Positions 40,975 through 50,345 are shown, counted from the stretch's first letter. The stretch is DNA of 64,000 nucleotides from Bacteroidota bacterium (GCA_009773455.1 WSXU01000002.1:248001-312000), one strand, 5' to 3'. A program made the numbers and translations. The notes: generated by a model from the letters alone, not told the origin.

Positions 40975-43149
40975 ATGAAAATTTCTACCCGCCCCAACGT
41001 TCTGGCAACCATGGCTATTGCCTTACTTATACTGATGGCTGCAGCCACAATCCTATCACTGGTTATCAGGCACCGACAAAAAAATGAAATCAATGGAGCA
41101 CTGGCTATTCTGGAGAGGAATAACCTCCCCCTGATGAAAGTTGAGCAAACCCTGGGTACACTTTTCAATGCAGAAATTGAATTCCGTGAATACACGATCA
41201 GTTATGATAAAATCCATCTGAAAAAATATCATGAGCATATCAACCATTTGGTAACCAACATAGACACGCTTCAACAAATTGCCATCACGTTCAACGGCGA
41301 TGGATCCGGGAAAGCCATTGAAACGCTGAGGGAGCGTGAAAAGCAGGCTGTAAACTATCTCAGGTTGAAGAGGCTCACCGATTCCCTGATGGTGGTAGCA
41401 CTCTCATTCGATTCAGTATCCTATACACATATGGGTGATAATTTTTATCTCAGGAAGTTTAAACCCTCACCCGGAAGTCTGAGCATTGATACCCTGGATT
41501 ACTCCATGATATCCGGGAAAAGAAAAAAAGGTCTTCTTGGAAAAATCAAAACATTTCTTGTAGGTGAGGAAGAGAAGACAACCAGTAACACCAAGGTTGT
41601 GGTTAAGAGTGGTACACCGGAAGAAGAGCCGCAGTCAGAAGAAAGTGACTCTGCCTTCAGTCTTAAATGGTTCGCCACCAATATCATAGAAAAAACCAAC
41701 AGGCACTATCAGATCCAGTTAAAAAAACAGCTTGAAAAACGCAATGAATTGAGAAACCAGGAGCTGAAACTGGTAAAACTGAACAACAATCTTATCAACG
41801 AAATAAAAGCAATTCTGAACACTTTCAAACAGTTATCGCAGGAAACGCAGGCTCAGTATCAGATACGATCATCCAGGACAATAGCCCGGTCATCAACCAT
41901 CCTGCAACGTACCCTGCTGATGATTATCCTCATTTCATTCCCGCTGGCTGTATTTACCATTATTATGCTGCGAAGAAATCAGATTTATCAGCAAAGGATT
42001 CTCGAATCAAAACAGCAGGCATTGTATCAGGCTGAAGAAAAGAGCCGTTTCCTTTCCTATATGAGTCATGAATTCCGGACTCCGCTCGCTTCTGTTATCG
42101 GCTTTGCTGAGCAGATAGAGCAAACCCCGTTAAATCATGATCAGAAAAACTATCTTTCCGGTTTGATGTCTTCTTCTGAAATGCTGCTGGCAACGGTAAA
42201 TGATATACTTGACCTGTCGAAACTCGATGCCGGCAAAATGTCATTCCTGACCAATCCGTTCAGACCGGAAGAGGCCATTCAACAGGTGATGAAATCATTT
42301 AAAAAGATGGCAAGTGATAAATCCATCGGACTAACCTACAAACATGAAGGCAAAGTGCTGACCCTGCTTGGTGATGAGATACGTCTGAAACAGGTTCTCA
42401 ATAACCTGGTTAGCAACGCCATCAAATACACAACCAAAGGAAATGTCGACATTGTATCACGAATCATCGAAAACCGTGATAATGCCGAGCTCAGGGTTGA
42501 AGTAACCGATACCGGGATCGGGATCGATCCGGAAAAAATCGGGAAGATTTTTGACGAATACAGCCGTGTCCACCCGGAAAACCCGGAAAAATGGATCATC
42601 GGAACCGGCCTCGGTCTTGCCGTTACAAAGAAACTGGTTGACCAGATGGGTGGTCAGGTCACTGTAGCCAGCAGGAAAGGAAAAGGATCCGTGTTTTCAA
42701 TCATTATACCATATCCGGTAAGCAAAATTCAGCAGATCAAGCTCACCCCCCGTGAAAAGGAAATTTCATTGCCTGACTGCAACATCAGGATACTGGTAGC
42801 CGATGATAATTATTTCAATGTTGTGTTGCTTCAATCCATCTTCAAACGCGACAATGTTATCATTGACGTAGCTGAAAACGGAGTTGACGCTCTTGAAAAA
42901 CTCAACTCCGGCAGGTATAACATCCTTCTGAGCGACATGTACATGCCTGAAATGGATGGACTGGAACTGACCCGGCAAATCAGAAAAAATGCTTCGGAGG
43001 AATTGAAAAATTTACCGGTAATCATGCTTACCGGCAATATTTCACCCGAAGCCGGTGAACAGATGGGAACAGCCGGGGTAAGCGATTTCCTCATCAAACC
43101 ATTTCAGCGGAGAGACCTGATTGAAATTGTGTGTAAACACCTGTCCTGA
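40975..43149 (+). CDS. Hybrid sensor histidine kinase with receiver domain
   Basis: 724 residues from ATG 40975. Transmembrane helix 1 (NVLATMAIALLILMAAATIL), a largely helical periplasmic sensor domain of about 260 residues, transmembrane helix 2 (LLMIILISFPLAVFTIIM), HisKA with His365 (SYMSHEFRTPL), HATPase (NLVSNAIKYT, DTGIGI, GTGLGL), and a C-terminal receiver with Asp654 (LLSDMYMPEMDG). No DNA-binding domain, so a separate phosphotransfer protein or regulator must act downstream; none is adjacent. Resembles BarA/RcsC-type phosphorelay kinases in layout only. Confidence 0.92.
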   Translation: MKISTRPNVLATMAIALLILMAAATILSLVIRHRQKNEINGALAILERNNLPLMKVEQTLGTLFNAEIEFREYTISYDKIHLKKYHEHINHLVTNIDTLQQIAITFNGDGSGKAIETLREREKQAVNYLRLKRLTDSLMVVALSFDSVSYTHMGDNFYLRKFKPSPGSLSIDTLDYSMISGKRKKGLLGKIKTFLVGEEEKTTSNTKVVVKSGTPEEEPQSEESDSAFSLKWFATNIIEKTNRHYQIQLKKQLEKRNELRNQELKLVKLNNNLINEIKAILNTFKQLSQETQAQYQIRSSRTIARSSTILQRTLLMIILISFPLAVFTIIMLRRNQIYQQRILESKQQALYQAEEKSRFLSYMSHEFRTPLASVIGFAEQIEQTPLNHDQKNYLSGLMSSSEMLLATVNDILDLSKLDAGKMSFLTNPFRPEEAIQQVMKSFKKMASDKSIGLTYKHEGKVLTLLGDEIRLKQVLNNLVSNAIKYTTKGNVDIVSRIIENRDNAELRVEVTDTGIGIDPEKIGKIFDEYSRVHPENPEKWIIGTGLGLAVTKKLVDQMGGQVTVASRKGKGSVFSIIIPYPVSKIQQIKLTPREKEISLPDCNIRILVADDNYFNVVLLQSIFKRDNVIIDVAENGVDALEKLNSGRYNILLSDMYMPEMDGLELTRQIRKNASEELKNLPVIMLTGNISPEAGEQMGTAGVSDFLIKPFQRRDLIEIVCKHLS

Positions 43150-43390
43150 TTATTTTACCCACTTGCTTCATAATTTGAGCGAAATGCATTCATAATCTTT
43201 AGCTACCCGGCATCGTAGTGGCGAAACAAGCAGTAATCTGTTGCGGCTGAGTAATATGCAGTGGTCAGACAATATGCCATTTAATAAACTATTGCATTGC
43301 CCGATAACAGGATCATTCTGAACATACACAGCACTTCATAACCTTTATAAAAGGGACCGGATCCGATTGCCCTATAATCCTGATTGAATG

Positions 43391-43426
43391 AAAAAAAGGC
43401 CGGTTCCAGAATTGAAACCGGCCTTT
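43391..43426 (-). terminator. Terminator of T9SS/Omp28 gene
   Basis: AAAGGCCGGTT (43395-43405) pairs with AACCGGCCTTT (43416-43426), followed on the minus strand by a T-run. Confidence 0.88.
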
Positions 43427-43441
43427 AATAATTTTAGCGGA

Positions 43442-45316
43442 TTACCGGATAACAGAAATTTTTCTCGAAATGACCTGATTTCCGATTTTAAGTCTTAAAA
43501 CATACATTCCGTTTGCCAGATCATTACTGCTGACCCGAATCATGTTCTGACCCGAAGTATATTCATGGGCTTTTACCGTTAAGACCTTTTTACCGAAGAG
43601 GTCATAAACCTCAACCCCTGCGTTGCATGGTGAGTCGATGTTGAAGGAAACATTGGTGTAATCTCCCAAAGGATTGGGGTATACCGCAACACCTTTGTCA
43701 AAAGCCGGATTGTTAACACCAACATAAGTGCTTATAACATTATTTGCATTGATGATCTCTCCTGTTGTTACATCCAGCAGGAATCCAACGATGTGAAGTT
43801 TATCGTACTTCCAGTTATCAGGTAAGGTATAGGTGTAATTGTAAGTTATAACTGAACCTGTTGCTATGTTGAGCGGCAGACTTCCTTCTGTGCCAAAGGG
43901 GCTGTCGAGGATTTCCCTTGCGACATGGTCATAGTGCATCTGGGCAGCAGGAATGGTTCCGGCCATGTTTTCGAATCCGCACATAGCTCCATTTCCACCA
44001 CCGGCGTAATAGTTTGCTTGATTCCATTGTGAAGTTGTTCCCCAAAGGCTGTCTTCAACGAATATTACACCGAATCTGAGTTCTGAATTAATATCGGCTA
44101 CGAATTCTGACTGCAGGTCAAAAGTCACCTCTCTGGTTTCAGGATTCCAGCCATAATTAACAATCTCCAGCGTTGCCGGACTGATGGCCGTCAATCTGCG
44201 CTGATAACCGGTTTCCAGGTCTGAAGGATCAGAATCGCCGGCTGTACGGTCAGAGGTAACACTTGGATAACCGGCAAATCCTGGAATAATACCCGGTATT
44301 GCGTTATCATAGGCATCATTCACCATTGGATCTGCATTATGAACAGCAACACCAATCCAGGTCTCCGGATAGGTTTCGGCCATGTAATCCATAAAACAGA
44401 TCCCGCGTACACACCATCCGCACCAGGTTCCGGTAGCTTCTTCTGCCAGCACCTTCTTAACAGGAACAAAAGATACCGCACCAACGATCTTTGTCACAGT
44501 GTTATTTGACGGATCAAGGTCATCACCGCCATTTACGTTGGTGATGGTTGTAACAATCTCATGGCTGCCGATATCCGAGAGGGTAATCGGGGTATTGTGA
44601 GTAAAAGAGTAACTGTTTCCAAGTGTAATGTTCAAACCTACAAAAGACTGAACCTGCGGAACACCTCCGTCAACGGTATAGGTCGCTGTAAAAGAGCTGA
44701 TCGCTGTTGCACCTTCATTGGAAACTACACCTTTCAGATCAAACTGGTCACCGGCTTCAACATACCTTGGAATATTAACCGATGCAAGAGATGCATCCAG
44801 ATTAAGCGGGGTAAACAATTTGATATTATCGATAAACCAGTAGTCTACATTATAAAGGTTTCCAGTAATAAAAATGCAGAACTGAAAATCATTCTGACCA
44901 ATGTTATTTAATGAAACAATCTGTGTTTTAGGACCCTGGTTCCCCGTGGGGGATACCTGCCAGGCAACTGTCCAGGCTCCTGTGCCAAAACGGGTTGCAA
45001 CCCCAATCGTTGGGCCATTGGCATACCAGTCATAGAAATACTTGAACGACAGGGTTGCATTTGGCACACCGGTCATATCCACTACCGGTGATACAAATCG
45101 CGATGTTGTGTTCTGGTTGATATAACTAAACTTCGCCTCCGGAGCGACCCCTCCTGCATTGTTGCTCGGGCTGTTCGACCATTGATTGGGCAGGCCCTCG
45201 AAACTCCATCCTGCCGGTGGCATTGTTCCGGCACTGAAGTCTTCATAGAGGTACACCTGACTGTATGACAATGTCGTAAAAAGCATTGCCATGATAAGAA
45301 AGCAGACTTTTCTCAT
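43442..45316 (-). CDS. T9SS-exported protein with Omp28-like thioredoxin domain
   Basis: 624 residues with signal peptide (VCFLIMAMLFTTLSYSQ). N-terminal jelly-roll-like domain (about 20-175, DFSAGTMPPAGWSFEGLP ... YWFIDNIKLF), then an immunoglobulin-like stretch, then an Omp28-type thioredoxin-fold domain with Cys299-GW-Cys302 (TGTWCGWC), and a C-terminal T9SS type A sorting domain (AVYPNPLGDYTNVSF ... VEVYDLFGKK ... SRKISVIR). So it is secreted across the outer membrane and carries a possible thiol-disulfide site outside the cell. Monocistronic. Confidence 0.88.
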   Translation of the reverse strand: MRKVCFLIMAMLFTTLSYSQVYLYEDFSAGTMPPAGWSFEGLPNQWSNSPSNNAGGVAPEAKFSYINQNTTSRFVSPVVDMTGVPNATLSFKYFYDWYANGPTIGVATRFGTGAWTVAWQVSPTGNQGPKTQIVSLNNIGQNDFQFCIFITGNLYNVDYWFIDNIKLFTPLNLDASLASVNIPRYVEAGDQFDLKGVVSNEGATAISSFTATYTVDGGVPQVQSFVGLNITLGNSYSFTHNTPITLSDIGSHEIVTTITNVNGGDDLDPSNNTVTKIVGAVSFVPVKKVLAEEATGTWCGWCVRGICFMDYMAETYPETWIGVAVHNADPMVNDAYDNAIPGIIPGFAGYPSVTSDRTAGDSDPSDLETGYQRRLTAISPATLEIVNYGWNPETREVTFDLQSEFVADINSELRFGVIFVEDSLWGTTSQWNQANYYAGGGNGAMCGFENMAGTIPAAQMHYDHVAREILDSPFGTEGSLPLNIATGSVITYNYTYTLPDNWKYDKLHIVGFLLDVTTGEIINANNVISTYVGVNNPAFDKGVAVYPNPLGDYTNVSFNIDSPCNAGVEVYDLFGKKVLTVKAHEYTSGQNMIRVSSNDLANGMYVLRLKIGNQVISRKISVIR

Positions 45317-45577
45317 GATTTGTATTTGTTTGATGGTTTAAGATTAAGGTCGGTCAATGAATCAGACTAGGTAAAAGTAAACACGAAATTTAGTTTTTTA
45401 ATTTTTTCAAAAAGAATTGATATAATTTATATTGATTCTGAATAACAACAATACAAAGAGGTCAGTCAGAACAGGCTTTGTCCTGATTCCACAAAATTGC
45501 CGGGAATACTGAACGAACCTCTACCCATGAAAAGTTACTATCTAAATAACAAAAGAATCCAGACCAGAACCCAATAA
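45317..45577. other. Intergenic region, no gene recognised
   Basis: AT-rich gap (about 330 bases including the following terminator). TAAATTTC on the minus strand near 45389-45396 is one base off the -7 consensus for gene 43442; otherwise nothing evident. Confidence 0.4.
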
Positions 45578-45613
45578 AAAAGGGCATGATCCTGTGAACC
45601 AGGATATGCCCTT
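45578..45613 (-). terminator. Terminator of peroxiredoxin gene
   Basis: GGGCATG (45584-45590) and TCCTG (45592-45596) pair with CAGGA (45602-45606) and TATGCCC (45607-45613), bulged A, T-run on the minus strand. Confidence 0.8.
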
Positions 45614-45648
45614 CTGCTTTTCCCGGGAATGAATCCCGGTTTGTTGTT

Positions 45649-46278
45649 TTAATGTTTCGTCAGGTAATCTGCAACACCGGCATGGGTATCTTTCAGCCCG
45701 TCTTTACCAGGTTCCCAGTTGGCCGGACAAACTTCACCGTTTTCTTCGAAAAACTGCAAGGCATCCAGCATACGGAGTGTTTCATCAACATTACGGCCAA
45801 GGGGGAAATTATTTACGGTTTCGTGATGAACCAGACCGGTTTTATCGATCAGGAACAAGCCGCGGTATGCGATCATAGGTCCGGTTGAGATCATTTCACC
45901 ATTGTCGTTCCAGTCATAATCACCGGCCAGTACACCAAAATTTGCACTGATGGTTTTGGAGGTGTCGGCAACTACTGGGTAGGTTATTCCTTTTATACCG
46001 CCCTGGTTCTTCGACATCTGCAGCCATCCCCAGTGTGACTCTTCGGTATCGGTAGAACAGGCAACCACTGCGCAGTTTCGCTTTTCAAATTCAGCCATTT
46101 TCGACTGATAGGCATGCAATTCGGTTGGGCAAACAAATGTAAAATCCTTGGGATAAAAGAAGAATACTACATGCTTCTTACCCAGGAACTGGTCAAGTGA
46201 AAAATTCTCAACAATCTCTCCGCCGTTAACAACGGCACTGGCCTTGAATGAAGGCGCTTTTTTTCCTACTAATGACAT
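45649..46278 (-). CDS. 2-Cys peroxiredoxin (AhpC/Prx1 type)
   Basis: 209 residues. Peroxidatic Cys50 in DFTFVCPTELHAY, resolving Cys184 in GEVCPANW; the GGIKG loop (93-97) and C-terminal extension are typical of Prx1/AhpC proteins, although the tail ends DYLTKH rather than a YF motif. It reduces hydrogen peroxide and organic peroxides in the cytoplasm. No AhpF or thioredoxin reductase is adjacent. Single gene with its own terminator. Confidence 0.95.
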   Translation of the reverse strand: MSLVGKKAPSFKASAVVNGGEIVENFSLDQFLGKKHVVFFFYPKDFTFVCPTELHAYQSKMAEFEKRNCAVVACSTDTEESHWGWLQMSKNQGGIKGITYPVVADTSKTISANFGVLAGDYDWNDNGEMISTGPMIAYRGLFLIDKTGLVHHETVNNFPLGRNVDETLRMLDALQFFEENGEVCPANWEPGKDGLKDTHAGVADYLTKH

Positions 46279-46489
46279 TCGTCTTAAAAATTTATATTGT
46301 TAATAACTGAACGATTCTTCAATCAGAAATCGTGATAGTATTAACAAGGATAGAACGGCGATGTTTCAGGAAGAAACAATTTTTACCTGAAGTTAACTTT
46401 CTGTTACTATTCAATAAAAGAGGATGAAATCCGGAATCAAAAGAGAAGGATATTCTTTCCTGGTTTCAGACAGAAAAACCTGAAGATCA

Positions 46490-46981
46490 TCATTGTTTCT
46501 CATACTTCATCACATCCTCGCTCACATAATCCAGCTTTATCCCGGCTTCCCTGAACATCTCTTCCGACTCGCTCCCGGCATGATATTTCATTTCACAGAC
46601 TACCCTGTCGATACCGCAATTGATGATGAGCATGGCACAGGTGCGACAGGGGGTCATACGGCAATAAAGGGTAGCACCTTCAAGGGCTATACCCAAACGG
46701 GCTGCCTGGCAAATGGCATTCTGCTCCGCATGAACGGTACGGACGCAATGATTGGTCACCTTTCCGTCTTCGTGGGTCATCTGCTTGAACAGGTGCCCTA
46801 CTTCATCGCAATGAGGCAATCCGATGGGCGAACCCACATAACCGGTTACCAGTATCTGTTTGTTCCTTGCAATCACACACCCGCTGCGGCCCCGGTCACA
46901 GGTGGCACGTTTGGCAATGGTGTTGGCCACTTCCATAAAATATTCATCCCAGGTAGGGCGGATGTATTTACTTTCTTCCAT
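46490..46981 (-). CDS. dCMP deaminase/ComEB-like cytidine deaminase family protein
   Basis: 163 residues. Zinc site: His84-Ala-Glu86 (TVHAEQNA) and PCRTC (Cys112, Cys115). The insertion CDEVGHLFKQMTHEDGK and NHCVRTVHAEQNAI match the deoxycytidylate deaminase (ComEB) group, which deaminates dCMP to dUMP for dTMP synthesis. A further C-H cluster (C28, C35, H57, C58) could bind a structural zinc. Confidence 0.92.
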   Translation of the reverse strand: MEESKYIRPTWDEYFMEVANTIAKRATCDRGRSGCVIARNKQILVTGYVGSPIGLPHCDEVGHLFKQMTHEDGKVTNHCVRTVHAEQNAICQAARLGIALEGATLYCRMTPCRTCAMLIINCGIDRVVCEMKYHAGSESEEMFREAGIKLDYVSEDVMKYEKQ

Positions 46982-47340
46982 AGTTCTGTTTCTGGTTTGC
47001 CGATTCGTTAATTAGCAAATTTGCTGATGAGTTGATTGGCGAATTGATGATTAGTGTCCAGTATTTCATTCTTACACATGCAAAGGGTTAAGTTGACTTC
47101 GATACGAATTGAAGTATGTCTTTAAAATAAAAGTAATATGATAAAAGTAAAACTCTCAGCCACATCAGACAACCCATCAAAATTAGAAATTAGAAATTCT
47201 CCTGTTATCCCCATGTCTCCGGGTCTCCTTGTCAATTGAAGCATCATCTGCGTCCCTCGTCCCTCCTTTCGTCCCTCGCCCTCTCTTCACAAAGATAGCA
47301 TCTTAATTCTTAACCGGTAGACACGAAAATTCTAAAATAT
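46982..47340. repeat. Word-repeat-rich intergenic region
   Basis: Contains GATTCGTTAATTAGC-type words (47002-47053) that echo AATCGCTAATTCGCTGATT at 38549-38567; AATTAGAAATTAGAAATT and CTCCnnGTCTCC words (47180-47237), inverse of 3529-3586; and CGTCCCTCGTCCCTC tandems (about 47250-47283). No gene recognised. Confidence 0.65.
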
Positions 47341-47352
47341 TTTAAAAAATAC

Positions 47353-47383
47353 TTGACTAACTAAGTTTTTAGTTGTAACTTTG
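47353..47383 (+). promoter_or_regulatory. Promoter of blaI-like operon
   Basis: TTG (47353-47355), 20-base spacer, TAACTTTG (47376-47383); predicted start near 47390. Confidence 0.78.
47359..47374 (+). promoter_or_regulatory. Predicted BlaI-type operator 1
   Basis: AACTAA-GTTT-TTAGTT, perfect dyad lying between -33 and -7 of the operon promoter. BlaI/MecI repressors act as dimers at such palindromes. Confidence 0.72.
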
Positions 47384-47394
47384 ACACAATTTTA

Positions 47395-47410
47395 AACTAA
47401 ATAATTAGTT
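47395..47410 (+). promoter_or_regulatory. Predicted BlaI-type operator 2
   Basis: AACTAA-ATAA-TTAGTT, same arms and spacer length as operator 1, 36 bases downstream centre to centre, just after the predicted transcription start. Confidence 0.72.
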
Positions 47411-47429
47411 ATTATATAAAGTCTGAAGG

Positions 47430-47810
47430 ATGAAAGAACTAACACGGGCGGAAGAGCAGGTAATGCAGATACTCTGGCGCATCGGCAAAGGTCATGTAAA
47501 CGATTTGCTTGAGTATTTCCCTGAACCTAAACCGGCATACAATACTGTTTCAACCATTATCCGCATCCTGGAGAAAAAGGAATTTGTGGATCATGAGGCC
47601 ATAGGAAAATCGCACCGGTATTTCCCGAAAGTCAGCAAACGCGACTACACCCGATTTACTATGAAACAGATGCTCAACGGCTACTTCAGCAATTCACACA
47701 AACAGATGGTCTCCTTTTTCACCCGTGAAAATGACCTGTCGGTAAAGGAAATGGAAGAAATCAGACAAATGCTTGACAAGCAGATCATCGAAAAAACAAA
47801 GAAGCCATGA
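47430..47810 (+). CDS. BlaI/MecI/CopY family transcriptional repressor
   Basis: 126 residues: winged HTH (LTRAEEQVMQILWRIGKGHV ... YNTVSTIIRILEKKEFVDHE) and a dimerisation tail. Family members repress a following M56 sensor protease gene and are inactivated by proteolysis. The gene overlaps the M56 gene by ATGA, and two perfect matched dyads flank the promoter, so autoregulation of the two- or three-gene operon is expected. Confidence 0.93.
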   Translation: MKELTRAEEQVMQILWRIGKGHVNDLLEYFPEPKPAYNTVSTIIRILEKKEFVDHEAIGKSHRYFPKVSKRDYTRFTMKQMLNGYFSNSHKQMVSFFTRENDLSVKEMEEIRQMLDKQIIEKTKKP

Positions 47811-49915
47811 ACGCATTATTTCTCTTCCTCTTAAAAGCAGCCGTGATCAATGCCCTGATGCTGGGCTTTTATCATTTTGCAATCCGGCCGGGCAGAAATT
47901 TCAGGTTGATGCGGATGGTCCTCCTGCTGGCCATTATACTGCCCCTGTTGTTGCCGCTTGTTCCTCAGCCAAAAATTGAGCGGGGAAACGCGGTGGTTCC
48001 CATCTATGTATTTTCCCTTCCTGTGGTATCAGATGCCGTTGTAATAACCCCGGAAGAAAACACAAGCCTGATGCCGTTGTTACAAAACTCTCTTTATCTC
48101 TCTGTAACCATTGTCCTTCTGCTCGGCACCCTGCTATCTGTTTTTTCCGTAATAAGAAAGTACCTGAAAACCACAGAAAAACCAACACCCTATGGAAAAG
48201 TGCTGATCGACAATACTGCCGGGAGCCCCTATTCATTCTTCCGATGGGTTTTTTTCTCTGAGAAGGGATTGCTTCATCCGGCCGCTAACTGGTTACTGAA
48301 ACATGAATTCAGCCATGTAAAACACGGACACAGTTTCGACAGGCTGCTTTCTGCCATGTTCAGGGCATTCTTCTGGTTCAGCCCTTTTGCTCACTTCAAT
48401 AACCGGTTACTGGCCGAAGTGCATGAGTTTCAGGCTGATGCCGATGCCATTGGAGCCATTGAAGATAAAACCATTTATAGTAACCTGATTTTCGACTTTG
48501 CAGGTCTGCACGGCCGGCATCAGATTTCCAATCCATTCAGCGCCCACCTTAAAAAAAGAATGATCATGTTAAACAACTTTAAACCAGGGAAATTAAGCAT
48601 TGTCCGCTTGCTTTCAGGAATAGCTGTAATTCTTACTGTGGCATTATTCTCATCAATGATAAGGCCTGCAATCAACCCGGAAAACATAAGATTAACCCAG
48701 AAGGAGAGTCTTGCCGGAACAGATACCTCACAGGTCAAAATGGAGATTGTTTATGACAGTCCGGATGAAAAACTGGATCCCGGAGCTTTTGGATCATTAC
48801 CAATGACGCCGCCTGCCTTCCCGGGTGGCGATGAAGCCAGGCTGGCATTCTTTCAGAAAAACATCCACTACCCTCCGACTGCCCGTGAAAAAAATATCCA
48901 GGGAACAGTTTTCTACAAGGTAATTATCGACAAATACGGCAAGGTAACAGAGCCGTCAATCGAAAAGGGAATCGGAGGAGGCTGTGATGAGGAAGTATTA
49001 AGGGTGGTAAAGATGATGCCCGACTGGAAGCCGGGTATGGTTAACGGAGAATCTGCAAAAGTAGCCATGATTATACCGGTGGCTTTCAGATTGAATGAAG
49101 ACAAGGGAAATCTGCAAAAAGATCAAAAATATGTTTATCAACCGGTTACTGATTCTGAATCAAAGGGTCAGCCTGATGTTCAGAATGATCCTGCAAAGAA
49201 AAATGGAAATAGCAAAAATGATGTTTTTACCGTTGTTGAAAATCCACCAAAATTTCCCGGTGGAGAAGAAGCAAGGATCGCTTATATGCTGAAAGCCATA
49301 TCATACCCTGAGCAAGCCAGAAAAAATAAGATTGAGGGAACCGTTTATGTCACTTTTGTTGTGGAGAAAGACGGCAGGGTCAGCAATGTAAAAATTCTCA
49401 GGGGGATTGGAGGCGGGTGTGATGAGGTTGCCCTGAAAGCTGTCCAGAATATGCCAGCATGGATTCCAGGCACGCAAAAGGGTGAACCGGTAAGGGTCCA
49501 GTTCAACCTGCCGGTCAGTTTCAAATTTGGTGAAAAGGAACAGGCAATGGCCTACAAAGAACCTGTTACCGACAAAAACCAGGAGGTTTTTACTGTTGTG
49601 GAGGACCCACCTTCATTCCCCGGAGGGTCCGATGCCCAGATGGATTATTTGTTAAAAAACATTGCTTATCCTGAAGATGCCAGGACCAAAGGAATCCAGG
49701 GCACAGTGTTCGTCACCTTTGTTGTGGAAAAAGACGGGAGTATTACCAATGCAAAGGTTTTAAGGGGCGTAGCCACTTCGCTCGACAAGGAAGCCTTAAG
49801 GGTAATCAGCAGTATGCCCCGATGGGTTCCCGGAAAACAGCGCGGAGAGCCTGTAAGGGTCAGTTTCAATATCCCTATAAAATTCAACCTAAGTGAAAAA
49901 AACAAGAAGAAATAG
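47807..49915 (+). CDS. M56 (BlaR1-like) membrane peptidase with three TonB C-terminal domains
   Basis: 702 residues. The N-terminal M56 part has about four transmembrane helices and the zinc motif HEFSHVKHGHS (His166, Glu167, His170). Instead of a penicillin-binding sensor domain, the periplasmic part carries three TonB_C-type repeats starting near residues 337, 483 and 603, each with FPGG..A ... YP..AR...I.GTV ... VVEKDG ... W.PG and separated by charged linkers. M56-TonB fusions are known in Bacteroidetes, usually with fewer copies. Likely senses an envelope signal and cleaves BlaI; ligand unknown. The end overlaps the next gene by 23 bases. Confidence 0.9.
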   Translation: MNALFLFLLKAAVINALMLGFYHFAIRPGRNFRLMRMVLLLAIILPLLLPLVPQPKIERGNAVVPIYVFSLPVVSDAVVITPEENTSLMPLLQNSLYLSVTIVLLLGTLLSVFSVIRKYLKTTEKPTPYGKVLIDNTAGSPYSFFRWVFFSEKGLLHPAANWLLKHEFSHVKHGHSFDRLLSAMFRAFFWFSPFAHFNNRLLAEVHEFQADADAIGAIEDKTIYSNLIFDFAGLHGRHQISNPFSAHLKKRMIMLNNFKPGKLSIVRLLSGIAVILTVALFSSMIRPAINPENIRLTQKESLAGTDTSQVKMEIVYDSPDEKLDPGAFGSLPMTPPAFPGGDEARLAFFQKNIHYPPTAREKNIQGTVFYKVIIDKYGKVTEPSIEKGIGGGCDEEVLRVVKMMPDWKPGMVNGESAKVAMIIPVAFRLNEDKGNLQKDQKYVYQPVTDSESKGQPDVQNDPAKKNGNSKNDVFTVVENPPKFPGGEEARIAYMLKAISYPEQARKNKIEGTVYVTFVVEKDGRVSNVKILRGIGGGCDEVALKAVQNMPAWIPGTQKGEPVRVQFNLPVSFKFGEKEQAMAYKEPVTDKNQEVFTVVEDPPSFPGGSDAQMDYLLKNIAYPEDARTKGIQGTVFVTFVVEKDGSITNAKVLRGVATSLDKEALRVISSMPRWVPGKQRGEPVRVSFNIPIKFNLSEKNKKK

Positions 49916-50345
49916 GTTTGGCATCCTTGTTCTGATATCCTGCTTTTTCCTGCCCTCATTCTGCGTTGCTTCCTGGCCATTAAAGCGTGAAGTGAACCGT
50001 TACGATTCTCAGGGTCGCCGCCAGGGCAAATGGGTCTCCTGGTGGGATAAAGAACTGAAAATCCCTATGAACATTGAGCGCTACAAAGACGGTCGTGAAA
50101 GGGGAAGATGCCGGTACTATTATTTGGATGGCACCAAACGCTTGCAGTTCAATGCCAGGAAAGACGGTCGCATGAAGGTGAAATATTACCTTGAATCAGG
50201 CAAGCTGGAGAAAAAAGGATGGGCTGTAATGATCTACGACCCTGAAGAAATCAGGTACAGTTGGAACGGACCCTGGAAATTCTATGAGGATGGTAAACTG
50301 GCTAAAAAGTCAGTCTATAAAATGGGGGAAGAAGTTGAAGAATAA
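49893..50345 (+). CDS. Secreted MORN/YwqK-like repeat protein
   Basis: 150 residues with a signal peptide (FGILVLISCFFLPSFCVASW). The rest is made of short aromatic repeats such as YDSQGRRQGKWVSWWDK, YKDGRERGRCRYYYLDG and SWNGPWKFYEDGKLAKK, similar to MORN/toxin-antitoxin YwqK-like repeats. Overlaps the M56-TonB gene by 23 bases in another frame, so it belongs to the same operon. Function unknown; may be a periplasmic partner or target of the M56 sensor. Confidence 0.78.
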   Translation: MKKTRRNRFGILVLISCFFLPSFCVASWPLKREVNRYDSQGRRQGKWVSWWDKELKIPMNIERYKDGRERGRCRYYYLDGTKRLQFNARKDGRMKVKYYLESGKLEKKGWAVMIYDPEEIRYSWNGPWKFYEDGKLAKKSVYKMGEEVEE

